Source: Rhodoferax sp. (lineage in GTDB: Bacteria > Pseudomonadota > Gammaproteobacteria > Burkholderiales > Burkholderiaceae_C). Taken from it: 64,000 nt of DNA. Positions within the stretch are counted from its first letter, which is position 1; each line of letters starts with the position of its first letter. The stretch lies in the NCBI RefSeq assembly GCF_028688795.1, contig NZ_JAQTXM010000023.1, positions 1 to 64,000 on the forward strand, written 5' to 3'. The notes under the pieces are model-generated. The model was not told where the DNA came from, ran no database searches, and saw only the letters and a list, made by a program, of their open reading frames with translations. A program made the position numbers and the translations under genes. This document shows positions 18,021 through 27,471 of the stretch, in pieces.

Positions 18021-19166
18021 TTAGAGTGTGTGGGTTTTGTCACCAAGATCAAAGCCCACCGCCTGCCAGGGCTCACCCTTGTAAAAACCGATCACCTTGA
18101 AGAGTTCACCCATTTCGTGCTCCATGATCAGTTTTTGCGCCATGACACGTGTGGGTAAATCAGCCGCTTCCATGTGCGTCAGCAGGCCGCAATTCATCAA
18201 AAACCGCGCCTGATTGCAGTAGCCCAGCACGCCCAATCCAGCCTCGATGCCAGCCAGCGCCACACTGGTGAAGTTGACGTGCGCGGTGATGTCTTTTTGG
18301 CCGACCCGTGCCAGCGGATCGTCGTCCACCTGGTGCGCCTGGTGGCACATCACCGTGCCCATGTGGCGCTGCGGGTGGTAGTACTCGGCTTCTGGAAAGC
18401 CATAGTCAATCAAAAACACCGCACCGGCTGTGAGCTTGGCCGCCAGCGTGCGCACAAAAGATTCGCCCTGCGGGTGGATTTCAGTCAGGTAATCGTGGTC
18501 ACCTTGCACCTCAATCGGGGGCCGCAGATTGGTGACGCGGTCTTGCCAGGCAAAACGGGGGGCCTCCCCAGCGGCGGGCTCAGAATCCAGCACCACACCA
18601 CGCTCATACCAGACACCCCCCACGCGCGCCAGCAATTTCACCGGCATGGCGTCCAGCACCTCGTTGCCCAGCACCACGCCACGCATGTCATCAGGCAGCG
18701 CATCGACCCAACGCACCTGTTCAGAAAAAGCGGCCAACGTGGCCTGCTGACGGGCGCGCAAACTGCTTGAAATATCCACAATGGTGTAGCGCGGCAAAGG
18801 CACACCCTGCGCTTGCAAGGCTTGCAAAATTTGCAGCGCCAGCGCGCCAGAACCTGCACCAAATTCCCACACTTCCCCAGTGCCCGTCACTTCCAGCGCC
18901 TGCACCACTTGGCGCGCCAGCGTCCAGCCAAACAGCGGCGTGATCTCTGGCGAGGTCACAAAATCGCTGCCCGCCACGCGCACGCCGCCGTCCACGGTGT
19001 AAGGCAACACGCCAAATTTGGCGCTGCCGTGGGCGTAATAACCCAGGCCGGGGGTGTACAGGGCCTGGTCCATGAAGGTGTCAAAGCCAATCCAGCCACC
19101 GGCATCACGAATGGTCTGTGCAATGTGGTGGAAAAGCTCGCTCGTTAAACTGGGTGGTGTTGTCAT
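18021..19166 (-). CDS. SAM-dependent methyltransferase (NDUFAF7/DUF185-like)
   Basis: MDQALYTPGLGYYAHGSAKFG..DFVTSPEITPLFG..EFGAGSGALA. Confidence 0.9.
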   Translation of the reverse strand: MTTPPSLTSELFHHIAQTIRDAGGWIGFDTFMDQALYTPGLGYYAHGSAKFGVLPYTVDGGVRVAGSDFVTSPEITPLFGWTLARQVVQALEVTGTGEVWEFGAGSGALALQILQALQAQGVPLPRYTIVDISSSLRARQQATLAAFSEQVRWVDALPDDMRGVVLGNEVLDAMPVKLLARVGGVWYERGVVLDSEPAAGEAPRFAWQDRVTNLRPPIEVQGDHDYLTEIHPQGESFVRTLAAKLTAGAVFLIDYGFPEAEYYHPQRHMGTVMCHQAHQVDDDPLARVGQKDITAHVNFTSVALAGIEAGLGVLGYCNQARFLMNCGLLTHMEAADLPTRVMAQKLIMEHEMGELFKVIGFYKGEPWQAVGFDLGDKTHTL

Positions 19167-19185
19167 AGCCTGGAATTGTCCCCGA

Positions 19186-19980
19186 ATGTCCTCCCACCCT
19201 ACGCTACCCGCTGCATCACCCCCGTACCAACGCACCGTGCTGGTCACCGGCGCGGCCAAACGACTCGGTCGCGAGATCGCCCTGACCTTGGCCACAGCCG
19301 GTTGGCGGGTGGCGGTGCATTACCGCGACTCGGTCGAAGATGCTCGCAAAACTGTAGCTGACTGCGCAAGGCTATCGGGGTCTAGCGCCTCATTTCGTGC
19401 AAACTTGTCAAATGAGACAGCGGTGCGCAACCTGTTGCCCAGTGTGATCGAAGAGTTTGGCCCGGTGGATGCCATCGTCAACAGCGCGTCCACCTTTGAG
19501 CATGACACGCCCGAAACCTTCAGCTTTGCCGCCATGGAAAAACACATGCGCGCCAACGCCGGGGCGGCAATTTTGCTCAGCCAGGCCTTGCATGCGCACT
19601 TGGAAACGCGCGGTTATGCGTTGGGCGCGGTGGTCAACCTGCTGGATCAAAAACTGTGGAACCCCAACCCCGACTTTGTCAGCTACACCCTGTCCAAAGC
19701 GGCGCTGGAAGCGGCCAACACCATGCTGGCGTTGGCGCTGGCCCCGCGCGTGCGGGTAGTGGGTGTGGCGCCTGGCCTGACACTCACCAGCCACATGCTG
19801 TCCCCAGAAAAGTTTGAGGCGCTGCACAAGTTGTCGCCCTTGGGCCATTCATCCACCGCGGCCGATGTGGCTGCCACCGTGGCGTTTGCCTTGTCAAACC
19901 AGTCCATCACCGGCACCACGCTGCTGGTGGACGGTGGCCAGCACCTGATGAAGTTCGAGCGCGACTTCTCGCTGCTTTAA
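19186..19980 (+). CDS. SDR-family oxidoreductase (pteridine reductase/FolM-like)
   Basis: VLVTGAAKRLGREIALTLA; next to folB. Confidence 0.85.
   Translation: MSSHPTLPAASPPYQRTVLVTGAAKRLGREIALTLATAGWRVAVHYRDSVEDARKTVADCARLSGSSASFRANLSNETAVRNLLPSVIEEFGPVDAIVNSASTFEHDTPETFSFAAMEKHMRANAGAAILLSQALHAHLETRGYALGAVVNLLDQKLWNPNPDFVSYTLSKAALEAANTMLALALAPRVRVVGVAPGLTLTSHMLSPEKFEALHKLSPLGHSSTAADVAATVAFALSNQSITGTTLLVDGGQHLMKFERDFSLL
19349..19396 (+). repeat. 29-nt-core element copy E (core 19356-19384), in SDR gene
   Basis: CTGTAGCTGACTGCGCAAGGCTATCGGGGTCTAGCGCCTCATTT. Confidence 0.68.
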
Positions 19981-20056
19981 GCCCTAGCTACAGACGCCCT
20001 TCCTTCCATGACGGTTGACAGCTGTTGCCAGCGCCCGACCACACCCCGGAAAACTC

Positions 20057-20452
20057 ATGATCACATACTCCAGCAGCCACACCATCGGCCAGCAAACCTT
20101 GACCCTCACCGGCTTGCGTTTTGACGCCAACCTGGGCATTCTCGACACCGAAAAAACCGCCCCGCAACCGATCCAGGTCGATGCCGAACTGAGCTTGGGC
20201 CACCAGCCCCTGCTGCCCGCCGATGACGACATCATGCATGTGCTGGACTACCGCAAGGTGCGCACCATCATCATTGACGAATGCACGTCTGAACACGTCA
20301 ACCTGCTTGAAACCCTGATCGGCAAGCTGGCCAATCGGCTGATGCAGTTGCCTGGTGTGAAGGGTGTGCGCGTGAAGATTGCCAAGCTTGAGATTTTTGT
20401 CGACTGCGAAGTGGCGATACGAATTGAAACCGGCCAATGGAACAAGGATTAA
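20057..20452 (+). CDS. folB: Dihydroneopterin aldolase family
   Basis: [30 protein letters not shown]; position after the SDR. Confidence 0.82.
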   Translation: MITYSSSHTIGQQTLTLTGLRFDANLGILDTEKTAPQPIQVDAELSLGHQPLLPADDDIMHVLDYRKVRTIIIDECTSEHVNLLETLIGKLANRLMQLPGVKGVRVKIAKLEIFVDCEVAIRIETGQWNKD

Positions 20453-20456
20453 ACCC

Positions 20457-21437
20457 ATGAATGCAACCTGGACAGACACCGATCGCGGTACCGACGTGTT
20501 GGACGCGCCCTCCGCCACAGAGGCTGGCACCGCCACCAAAAACCCCAAAGCCGAGCGCGACGCGGCGCAACGTGTCGCGTACGAGATCAACAAGCTCGAA
20601 AAACGCCTGTGCCGCCAAGTGGGCCAGGCCATCATCGACTTCAACATGATCGAGGAAGGTGACCGCGTGATGGTGTGCGTGAGCGGTGGCAAGGACAGCT
20701 ACGGGTTGCTCGACATTCTGCTGAAGCTACAAAAGCGCGCGCCGATCAACTTTGAGGTCATCGCCGTCAACCTGGACCAGAAACAACCCGGTTTTCCGGC
20801 GCACATCTTGCCCGAGTACCTGAGCAAACTGGGCATCGAATACCACATCGAAACCCAGGACACCTACAGCATTGTCAAAAAAGTGGTGGCTGAGGGCAAG
20901 ACCATGTGCAGCCTGTGCAGCCGGCTGCGCCGGGGTATTTTGTACCGCGTCGCCGATGAACTCAAAATCACCAAAATCGCGCTGGGTCACCACCGTGACG
21001 ACATGTTGGCCACCTTCTTTCTGAACATGTTTTTTGGCGGCAAGCTCAAGGGCATGCCACCCAAACTGGTGAGCGACGACGGCGGCCACATGGTGATTCG
21101 CCCGCTGGCCAACGTGGCTGAAAAAGACCTGATCCGCTGGGCCGCACACCGTGAATTCCCTATCATTCCGTGCAGCCTGTGCGGCAGCCAGGAAAACCTG
21201 CAGCGCCAGCTGATCGGCCAGATGCTGCGTGACTGGGAAAAACAATACCCCGGCCGCACCGAGACCATGTTCACCGCACTGCAAAACGTGGTGCCTTCAC
21301 ATTTGATGGATGTCAATCGCTACGACTTCAAAGGCCTGAAAATCACCGGCGTGGAAGATGCGGACGGCGACAAAGTGTTTGACCCCGAAGAATTCCCGCT
21401 GCCCCGCGTGGCGGGCCTGCCTTTGGTGCAAATTTAG
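20457..21437 (+). CDS. ttcA: tRNA 2-thiocytidine synthetase
   Basis: [18 protein letters not shown]-loop; [17 protein letters not shown]. Confidence 0.95.
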   Translation: MNATWTDTDRGTDVLDAPSATEAGTATKNPKAERDAAQRVAYEINKLEKRLCRQVGQAIIDFNMIEEGDRVMVCVSGGKDSYGLLDILLKLQKRAPINFEVIAVNLDQKQPGFPAHILPEYLSKLGIEYHIETQDTYSIVKKVVAEGKTMCSLCSRLRRGILYRVADELKITKIALGHHRDDMLATFFLNMFFGGKLKGMPPKLVSDDGGHMVIRPLANVAEKDLIRWAAHREFPIIPCSLCGSQENLQRQLIGQMLRDWEKQYPGRTETMFTALQNVVPSHLMDVNRYDFKGLKITGVEDADGDKVFDPEEFPLPRVAGLPLVQI

Positions 21438-21447
21438 TTTTATATAC

Positions 21448-21502
21448 AAAATAGGCTTCTAGCCCTTATGAATAGAGCGATATCAGCTATTTATTTTATA
21501 GC
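21448..21502 (-). repeat. 29-nt-core element copy F (core 21460-21488), over lipoprotein start codon
   Basis: Reverse complement: AATAGCTGATATCGCTCTATTCATAAGGGCTAGAAGCCTATTTT. Confidence 0.88.
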
Positions 21503-22067
21503 ATTAAATATCTTGATGGCCTTGCTGTCAGGCTGCGCCAGCACACGACTTGTCGACACGCAGGTCAACAGCTTTGCGCCACAAGTGGTAGCCGCGGGTG
21601 CCAGCTACCAGTTTGAGCGCTTGCCGTCGCAATTGGTCGACCCCGTGGGCCAGGCCAAACTTGAAAAACTGGCCGAGCAAGCCCTGGCCAAGGTCGGCCT
21701 GAAGCGCCAAAACGGCGCCACTTTAAGCGTGCAGGTGAACGCCGTGCAGCGCCAGGAATACAGCTACAACCCAAGCGGGGTGAACATTGGCTGGGGCCTG
21801 GGCTGGGCCGTTGGCCATGGCTCGATTGGCATCAGCAACCGTGGCCCGCTGTTTCCGGGGCTGGGCGAACGACCCATCTACTGGCGCCAGGTCAGCCTGA
21901 TCATTCGCAATGCCGCAGGTAGCGTGGTGTTTGAGAGCCACGCCAGCCACGAGGGCGTCTGGGCTGACAGCGACGCCATTCTGGCCGCCATGCTGGATGC
22001 TGCGCTCAAAAGCTTCCCCACCCCGCCCAGCGGTGTGCGCCGCGTCAACATTGAAATCCCTCGCTAA
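21468..22067 (+). CDS. DUF4136-like lipoprotein
   Basis: Lipobox LLSGC; start codon and N-region fall inside a dispersed-repeat copy. Confidence 0.82.
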   Translation: MNRAISAIYFIALNILMALLSGCASTRLVDTQVNSFAPQVVAAGASYQFERLPSQLVDPVGQAKLEKLAEQALAKVGLKRQNGATLSVQVNAVQRQEYSYNPSGVNIGWGLGWAVGHGSIGISNRGPLFPGLGERPIYWRQVSLIIRNAAGSVVFESHASHEGVWADSDAILAAMLDAALKSFPTPPSGVRRVNIEIPR

Positions 22068-22083
22068 TCAGTTGCGGACATTC

Positions 22084-22722
22084 ATGCAAGCCACACGAAT
22101 CATTGCCATCCGCCACGGCGAAACCGCCTGGAACGTCGACACCCGGCTACAAGGCCACCTGGACATTGCGCTCAACCACAACGGCATCTGGCAAGCTGGG
22201 CAAGTCGCCCGCGCGTTGGCTGACGAGCCAATTGACGCCGTCTATGCCAGTGACCTGCTGCGTGCCTGGCAAACGGCCAATGCCATCGCCCATGCCACCG
22301 ACGCGCCGCTGCTGCCCAGCCAGGGCTTGCGCGAGCGTGGTTTTGGAAAGTTCGAAGGCAAGACCTACGCCGAAATTGAGGCGCAATGGCCAGAGGAATC
22401 TGTGATGTGGCGCAAACGGGTGCCTGACTGGGCCCCGCCGGGCGGTGAATCTCTGCTCACCTTGCGAGAACGCATCGCCCGCACCGTGAACAACTTGGCA
22501 CAACAACACATCGGTGGCCAAATTGTGCTGGTGGCGCACGGCGGCGTGATGGACATCCTTTACCGGCTGGCCACCGGCCAGGAGCTGCACGCGCCGCGCA
22601 GCTGGCAACTGGGCAACGCCGCTATCAACCGCCTGCTCTGGACACCCGAGGGCATGACCCTGGTCGGCTGGGCCGATACGCGCCACCTGGAAGGCGCCGT
22701 GCTGGATGAAGGCAGCGCTTAA
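22084..22722 (+). CDS. Histidine phosphatase family protein
   Basis: IIAIRHGETAWNVDTRLQGHLD..YASDLLRAWQTA. Confidence 0.93.
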   Translation: MQATRIIAIRHGETAWNVDTRLQGHLDIALNHNGIWQAGQVARALADEPIDAVYASDLLRAWQTANAIAHATDAPLLPSQGLRERGFGKFEGKTYAEIEAQWPEESVMWRKRVPDWAPPGGESLLTLRERIARTVNNLAQQHIGGQIVLVAHGGVMDILYRLATGQELHAPRSWQLGNAAINRLLWTPEGMTLVGWADTRHLEGAVLDEGSA

Positions 22723-22840
22723 TTGAAGGTGCCACCGAAGGCCTGGTGCCCTGATTGCCTCGGTGAAAGTGCCTGGGCAGTCAGCCCGCCAAATCGCGGA
22801 AAATCAGCACAGATTCACATTCATTCAACACTAGATACCC

Positions 22841-23089
22841 ATGACTGACACCATCCAACGCCCCGCCCTGCCCGACCACCTGTCTGCCGACGCGCGCAGT
22901 CCCCACCACGTGGCCGCCGTGTTTGAACACGACATCGGCATCCGCTTCAATGACAAGGAGCGCGGCGATGTCGAGGAATATTGCATCAGCGAAGGCTGGG
23001 TCAAGGTGCCTGCCGGCAAAGCGCGTGACCGCAAGGGCCAGCCGCTGCTGATCAAGCTCAAGGGCAAGGTCGAAGCCTTTTACAAGTAG
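22841..23089 (+). CDS. DUF3297-family protein
   Basis: DHLSADARSPHHVAAVFEHDIGIRFNDKERGDVEEYCISEGWVKVPAGKARDRKG. Confidence 0.85.
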   Translation: MTDTIQRPALPDHLSADARSPHHVAAVFEHDIGIRFNDKERGDVEEYCISEGWVKVPAGKARDRKGQPLLIKLKGKVEAFYK

Positions 23090-23493
23090 ACCAGCAGCAA
23101 CAACAGCAGCAGCGCCGCATAGGGCCAGGCCACCGTAGGCCGAAGCGCGCTGCGCGCATAGTCAGCCAGCAGGCCCATCAGACCGGGCCGCGTTGCCAGC
23201 CACTGCGAATGCAGCTGAAACGGCTCGTCGCCGCCTTGTGCCCCCCGCCTGAACATCGCCTCGATGTCGACCAGGCGCGTAACCAGCCGGTTTTGCCAGG
23301 TCTTCAACACCGCTTCCTGAGCCCACAGAATCAGCACCAGCGCGCCAAGCGCCAGTGGGTCCAGCCCATACACCCAGGCAGCCGCCGTCAGCAGCGTGGC
23401 CACCAGCTTGAGAGCCAAGGCGCTGCGCTCATAAGCCTCGTGGTTGTTCTGCAGGGTGGTCCACTCCTGCGCGAGTTGTGCCTTGATATCCAT
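23080..23493 (-). CDS. Small membrane protein of unknown function
   Basis: Hydrophobic segments; convergent 10-nt overlap with DUF3297 gene. Confidence 0.7.
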   Translation of the reverse strand: MDIKAQLAQEWTTLQNNHEAYERSALALKLVATLLTAAAWVYGLDPLALGALVLILWAQEAVLKTWQNRLVTRLVDIEAMFRRGAQGGDEPFQLHSQWLATRPGLMGLLADYARSALRPTVAWPYAALLLLLLLVYL

Positions 23494-23707
23494 GGGTAAA
23501 AGCTCCGACTAAGCATCACGCAGACCGACATGGCTGCCCGCGCATTGTCCCTTGGCGCCCCGCCGCCGGCCTTTTGTGGCCTCACATGCGAAAAATCAAC
23601 GGCTGCAGCCCTGAACTGCCTACATTCATTTTTGCTGCTCGTCGGTGGAATTTTTTCAAGCCCATTGGCGTTGATGCAGTGTTTTTTGACTCAGCAGGAG
23701 ACCCAAC

Positions 23708-24136
23708 ATGAAGCATTCAGAAACCCAAAAGTTTGCGCTGGCCGCGATCGCGCTGGCGTTGGTCAGCGGCGTGGCCTACGCCCAAACCACAAAACTTGAC
23801 CTCGGCAAACAAGAGTACCTGGAAAATTGTGCGGTGTGCCACGCTCCAAGCGGCAAAGGCGGCGGGCCCTATGTGGACTTTCTTCGTAAAAGCCCGCCCG
23901 ACCTGACCCAGTTGACCAAGACCAATGGCGGGGTGTTTCCGGTGAACCGGGTGTACGAGACCATCGAGGGTGCCAACGTGCCTAGCCATGGCTCGCGCGA
24001 CATGCCCATCTGGGGGCAGGATTACCGCATCAAGGCAGCTGAATACTATGTGGATGTGCCCTACGACCCAGAGCCGTATGTGCGCGCGCGCATCCTGACG
24101 CTCCTTGAGTACATCAACCGACTACAAGAGCGCTGA
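23708..24136 (+). CDS. c-type cytochrome
   Basis: Signal peptide; CAVCH heme motif. Confidence 0.92.
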   Translation: MKHSETQKFALAAIALALVSGVAYAQTTKLDLGKQEYLENCAVCHAPSGKGGGPYVDFLRKSPPDLTQLTKTNGGVFPVNRVYETIEGANVPSHGSRDMPIWGQDYRIKAAEYYVDVPYDPEPYVRARILTLLEYINRLQER

Positions 24137-24199
24137 CCCCACTTGTGGGGATGTGTAACGGGTGCGCCTGAGGTGTGCCGGCGGGCCTAAACTCCCGCC

Positions 24200-26254
24200 A
24201 TGATCCATAGCCGTCAAAGCGCACGCACCTTCCTCATCAGCCAATTCCACCGCTTAAAGGCGCTGGCCAGGCAATATCCCTGGCGGGCAGCGTTGCTGCT
24301 TCCTGCGCTGATGCTGTTTTATGTGCTGCTGTTGATTCCATTTACACCCGGCATTGGTGATTTGCGCCGTGCCAAATCCGAAGCGCCGTCAATGCTGCTG
24401 GCCTCTGATGGCACCGTGTTGGCCGAGTACAAACGCATCAACCGCCAGTGGGTGCCACTCGAAAAAATAGCACCCAATGTGGTGAATGCGTTGATCGCCA
24501 CCGAAGACCGGCGCTTTTACCAACACCACGGCATAGATTTTCATCGTCTGGCAGGTGCTGCTCTGCGCACCTTAGGCGGCGATTTGCAGGGTGGCTCCAC
24601 CATCACGCAGCAGCTGGCGCGCAACCTCTTCCCCAAAGACATTGGCAGCGCCACCAGCATCACGCGTAAGATCAAGGAGGCCATCACGGCGCTGAAAATC
24701 GAGGTGGTGTATTCCAAGCGCGAGATTCTTGAGACCTACCTCAACACGGTGCCTTTTCTGTACAACGCCTTCGGCATCGAAATGGCAGCGCGCACCTATT
24801 TCGACAAATCAGCCGACCAGCTTGACGTGCTGGAAAGCGCCACGCTGATCGGCATGCTCAAGGGCACCAGCTACTACAACCCAGTGCAAAACCCGGAACG
24901 CGCCGTGCAACGCCGCAACCTGGTGCTGGCGCAAATGGCCAAAAACGGCAACCTGGACCCAACCCGCCTGGCGACACTGTCGAAGCGGCCTTTAAGACTT
25001 GATTTTGAGCGACAAGTCGAGCCGCTGGGGCTGGCACCGCACGTGGCGCAATACCTGCGCCCCTGGCTGATCGCCTGGGCCGACCGCCATGACCACGACC
25101 TTCAAGCCGACGGCCTGCGGGTGTACACCACGCTGGACGCCAAGCTGCAGAAAGCGGCCAACCAGGCGGTGACGCGCCAACTCGGCCAACTGCAACAACT
25201 GGCCAACGGCCGACGCAAGACTGACCCGGAGCGGGCCGTGCTGCAAGCCGGTTTTTTGGCGCTGGAGCCGCGCACTGGCGCCGTGCGCGCCTGGGTCGGC
25301 AGCCGCGACTTTGCCCAGGAGCAGTTTGACCATGTGAGCCAGGCGCGGCGCCAACCCGGCTCCACCTTCAAGCCTTTTGTGTATGGCGCGGCCTTCATGC
25401 AAGGGTTTGATCCGTCCTACACCTTGATAGACCAGCCGGTGTCCATCAAGATGCCGGGCGGCGAGCCTTGGACGCCCAGCGACGACACATCGCCCAGCTA
25501 CGAGCCCATGACCCTGAGCAACGGGCTGGCCTATTCCAAAAACACCATCACCGCCCAACTGATGGAGAAGGTCGGCGCGCAACGCGTCGGGCAACTGGCG
25601 AAAGCCATGGGCGTGCGCCAGAGCAAGCTCGACCTAGTGCCTTCACTGGCCCTGGGCACCAGCCCCGTCACTTTGATTGAGATGGTCAGCGCCTACGGCA
25701 CCATCGCCAATGGTGGCAATTACATGCAGCCTTACATGGTGTTGCGCGTGGAAGACCGCAACGGCCAAGTGCTGGAAAAGTTCGAGCCCGTGACCGAGCT
25801 TGAGCCCGCCATGCCACGCGCAGCCAGCCTGACCCTGGTGAACGCCATGCGCGGTGTGATCGACCGGGGCACGGGCGCCGCTATTCGCTACCGCTATGGC
25901 ATACAGGCCGACGTGGCCGGCAAAACCGGCACCACCCAGGACAACACCGATGGCTGGTTCATCATGATGAATCCGCAGCTGGTGGCAGGCGCCAGGGTGG
26001 GCTTTAACGACAGCAGCGTGAAGATGGGATCGTGGGGCCAAGGCGCCCGCAGTGCACTGCCCATGGTGGGCGATGTGTTCCAGCAGGCGTTTCGCAACCG
26101 CTGGCTTGATCCGAAGGTCGAATTCGACATACCGCGCCCAAGGCCACCACCGCCACCCGAGCCAGAGTCCACACCCTCGGATCAAGCCGACCCGCTGTCA
26201 GATCTCGTCAATGATGTGATGGGCAAAATCCTGCGGCAGTTCCAGCAGAACTGA
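24200..26254 (+). CDS. Class A penicillin-binding protein
   Basis: ATEDRRFYQHHGID; GGSTITQQLARNLF; SRDFAQEQFDHVSQARRQPGSTFKPF; AGKTGTTQ. Confidence 0.93.
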   Translation: MIHSRQSARTFLISQFHRLKALARQYPWRAALLLPALMLFYVLLLIPFTPGIGDLRRAKSEAPSMLLASDGTVLAEYKRINRQWVPLEKIAPNVVNALIATEDRRFYQHHGIDFHRLAGAALRTLGGDLQGGSTITQQLARNLFPKDIGSATSITRKIKEAITALKIEVVYSKREILETYLNTVPFLYNAFGIEMAARTYFDKSADQLDVLESATLIGMLKGTSYYNPVQNPERAVQRRNLVLAQMAKNGNLDPTRLATLSKRPLRLDFERQVEPLGLAPHVAQYLRPWLIAWADRHDHDLQADGLRVYTTLDAKLQKAANQAVTRQLGQLQQLANGRRKTDPERAVLQAGFLALEPRTGAVRAWVGSRDFAQEQFDHVSQARRQPGSTFKPFVYGAAFMQGFDPSYTLIDQPVSIKMPGGEPWTPSDDTSPSYEPMTLSNGLAYSKNTITAQLMEKVGAQRVGQLAKAMGVRQSKLDLVPSLALGTSPVTLIEMVSAYGTIANGGNYMQPYMVLRVEDRNGQVLEKFEPVTELEPAMPRAASLTLVNAMRGVIDRGTGAAIRYRYGIQADVAGKTGTTQDNTDGWFIMMNPQLVAGARVGFNDSSVKMGSWGQGARSALPMVGDVFQQAFRNRWLDPKVEFDIPRPRPPPPPEPESTPSDQADPLSDLVNDVMGKILRQFQQN

Positions 26255-26262
26255 CGCTCAGT

Positions 26263-27387
26263 TCACACGCCAAACATGTCCAGCCCACCCTGCCCGCTTT
26301 GGTTAGCGGGCGGTGTCACACCCAAATGTTTGTACGCCGCCAGCGTGGCAATGCGGCCGCGCGGCGTGCGCTGCAGGTAGCCCTGTTGAATCAAATAGGG
26401 TTCAATCACATCCTCGATGGTTTCGCGTTCCTCACCAATGCTGGCGGCAATGTTGTCCAGGCCCACCGGGCCGCCGTCAAAGCGGTGAATCACGGCTTCC
26501 AGCAGCTTGCGGTCCATCAAATCAAAACCTTGCGGGTCGACATCGAGCATGACCAGAGCGCGGTTGGCAATGTCGAGCGTGATTTCACCCGCGCCTTTCA
26601 CGTCGGCATAGTCGCGCACGCGGCGCAGCAAGCGGTTGGCTATGCGCGGTGTGCCGCGTGAGCGCCGGGCAATCTCAAAACCGCCTTGTTCATCAGTGGG
26701 CACCTTGAGCAGACCGGCACTGCGCTTGACGATGCGCGCCAGCTCCTCGGAGGTGTAAAACTCCAGCCGCGCCACGATGCCAAAGCGGTCACGCAGCGGG
26801 TTGGTCAGCATGCCCGCGCGGGTGGTGGCACCCACCAGGGTAAAGGGCTGCAAATCGAGCTTGATGGAGCGCGCCGCCGGGCCTTCGCCAATCATGATGT
26901 CGATCTTGTAGTCTTCCAGCGCGGGGTACAAAATCTCTTCCACCACCGGGCTCAAGCGGTGAATTTCGTCGATGAACAACACATCGTTTTTTTCCAGATT
27001 GGTCAGCAGCGCCGCCAAATCTTTCGGTTTTTCCAGCACCGGCCCGCTGGTCTGACGCAAGTTCACGCCCAGTTCAGCGGCAATGATGTGGCTTAGCGTG
27101 GTTTTGCCTAAGCCCGGCGGGCCAAACAGCAGCACGTGGTCTAGCGCCTCGTCGCGCATTTTGGCGGCACTGATGAAAATCTCAAGCTGTTCCCGCGCCT
27201 TGACCTGGCCCACGTACTCATCCAGCAGCTTGGGCCGCAGAGCGCGCTCAATCGCCTCCTCAAAGGGCGAGGCAGGGGCGTTGGACACCACACGTTTCGG
27301 CGGCGCTGGGGCAAAGTCATCAGTTTGGATACTCAAGGCAAGCTCAGTTTCAAGGCAAAGTGGCACTATAGCGCCCTGCATGCCCAC
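26263..27387 (-). CDS. ruvB: Holliday junction branch migration helicase RuvB
   Basis: [41 protein letters not shown]. Confidence 0.97.
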   Translation of the reverse strand: MGMQGAIVPLCLETELALSIQTDDFAPAPPKRVVSNAPASPFEEAIERALRPKLLDEYVGQVKAREQLEIFISAAKMRDEALDHVLLFGPPGLGKTTLSHIIAAELGVNLRQTSGPVLEKPKDLAALLTNLEKNDVLFIDEIHRLSPVVEEILYPALEDYKIDIMIGEGPAARSIKLDLQPFTLVGATTRAGMLTNPLRDRFGIVARLEFYTSEELARIVKRSAGLLKVPTDEQGGFEIARRSRGTPRIANRLLRRVRDYADVKGAGEITLDIANRALVMLDVDPQGFDLMDRKLLEAVIHRFDGGPVGLDNIAASIGEERETIEDVIEPYLIQQGYLQRTPRGRIATLAAYKHLGVTPPANQSGQGGLDMFGV

Positions 27388-27471
27388 CCCACGCGCTCAA
27401 GCCCCAGGCCACATCTGCCGATAACATGACAAGAGACCACTTACGGGCCACAACCTGACCCCAGCCCTGCC

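Noticed and set aside
23590-23640. GGCTGCAGCCC..TTCATTTTT patch resembling the dispersed element
   Set aside because: Core spacing and the invariant GC pair do not fit.
27130-27165. TCTAGCGCCTCGTC string resembling the dispersed element
   Set aside because: Lacks AGCT-N20 spacing and encodes conserved RuvB residues.
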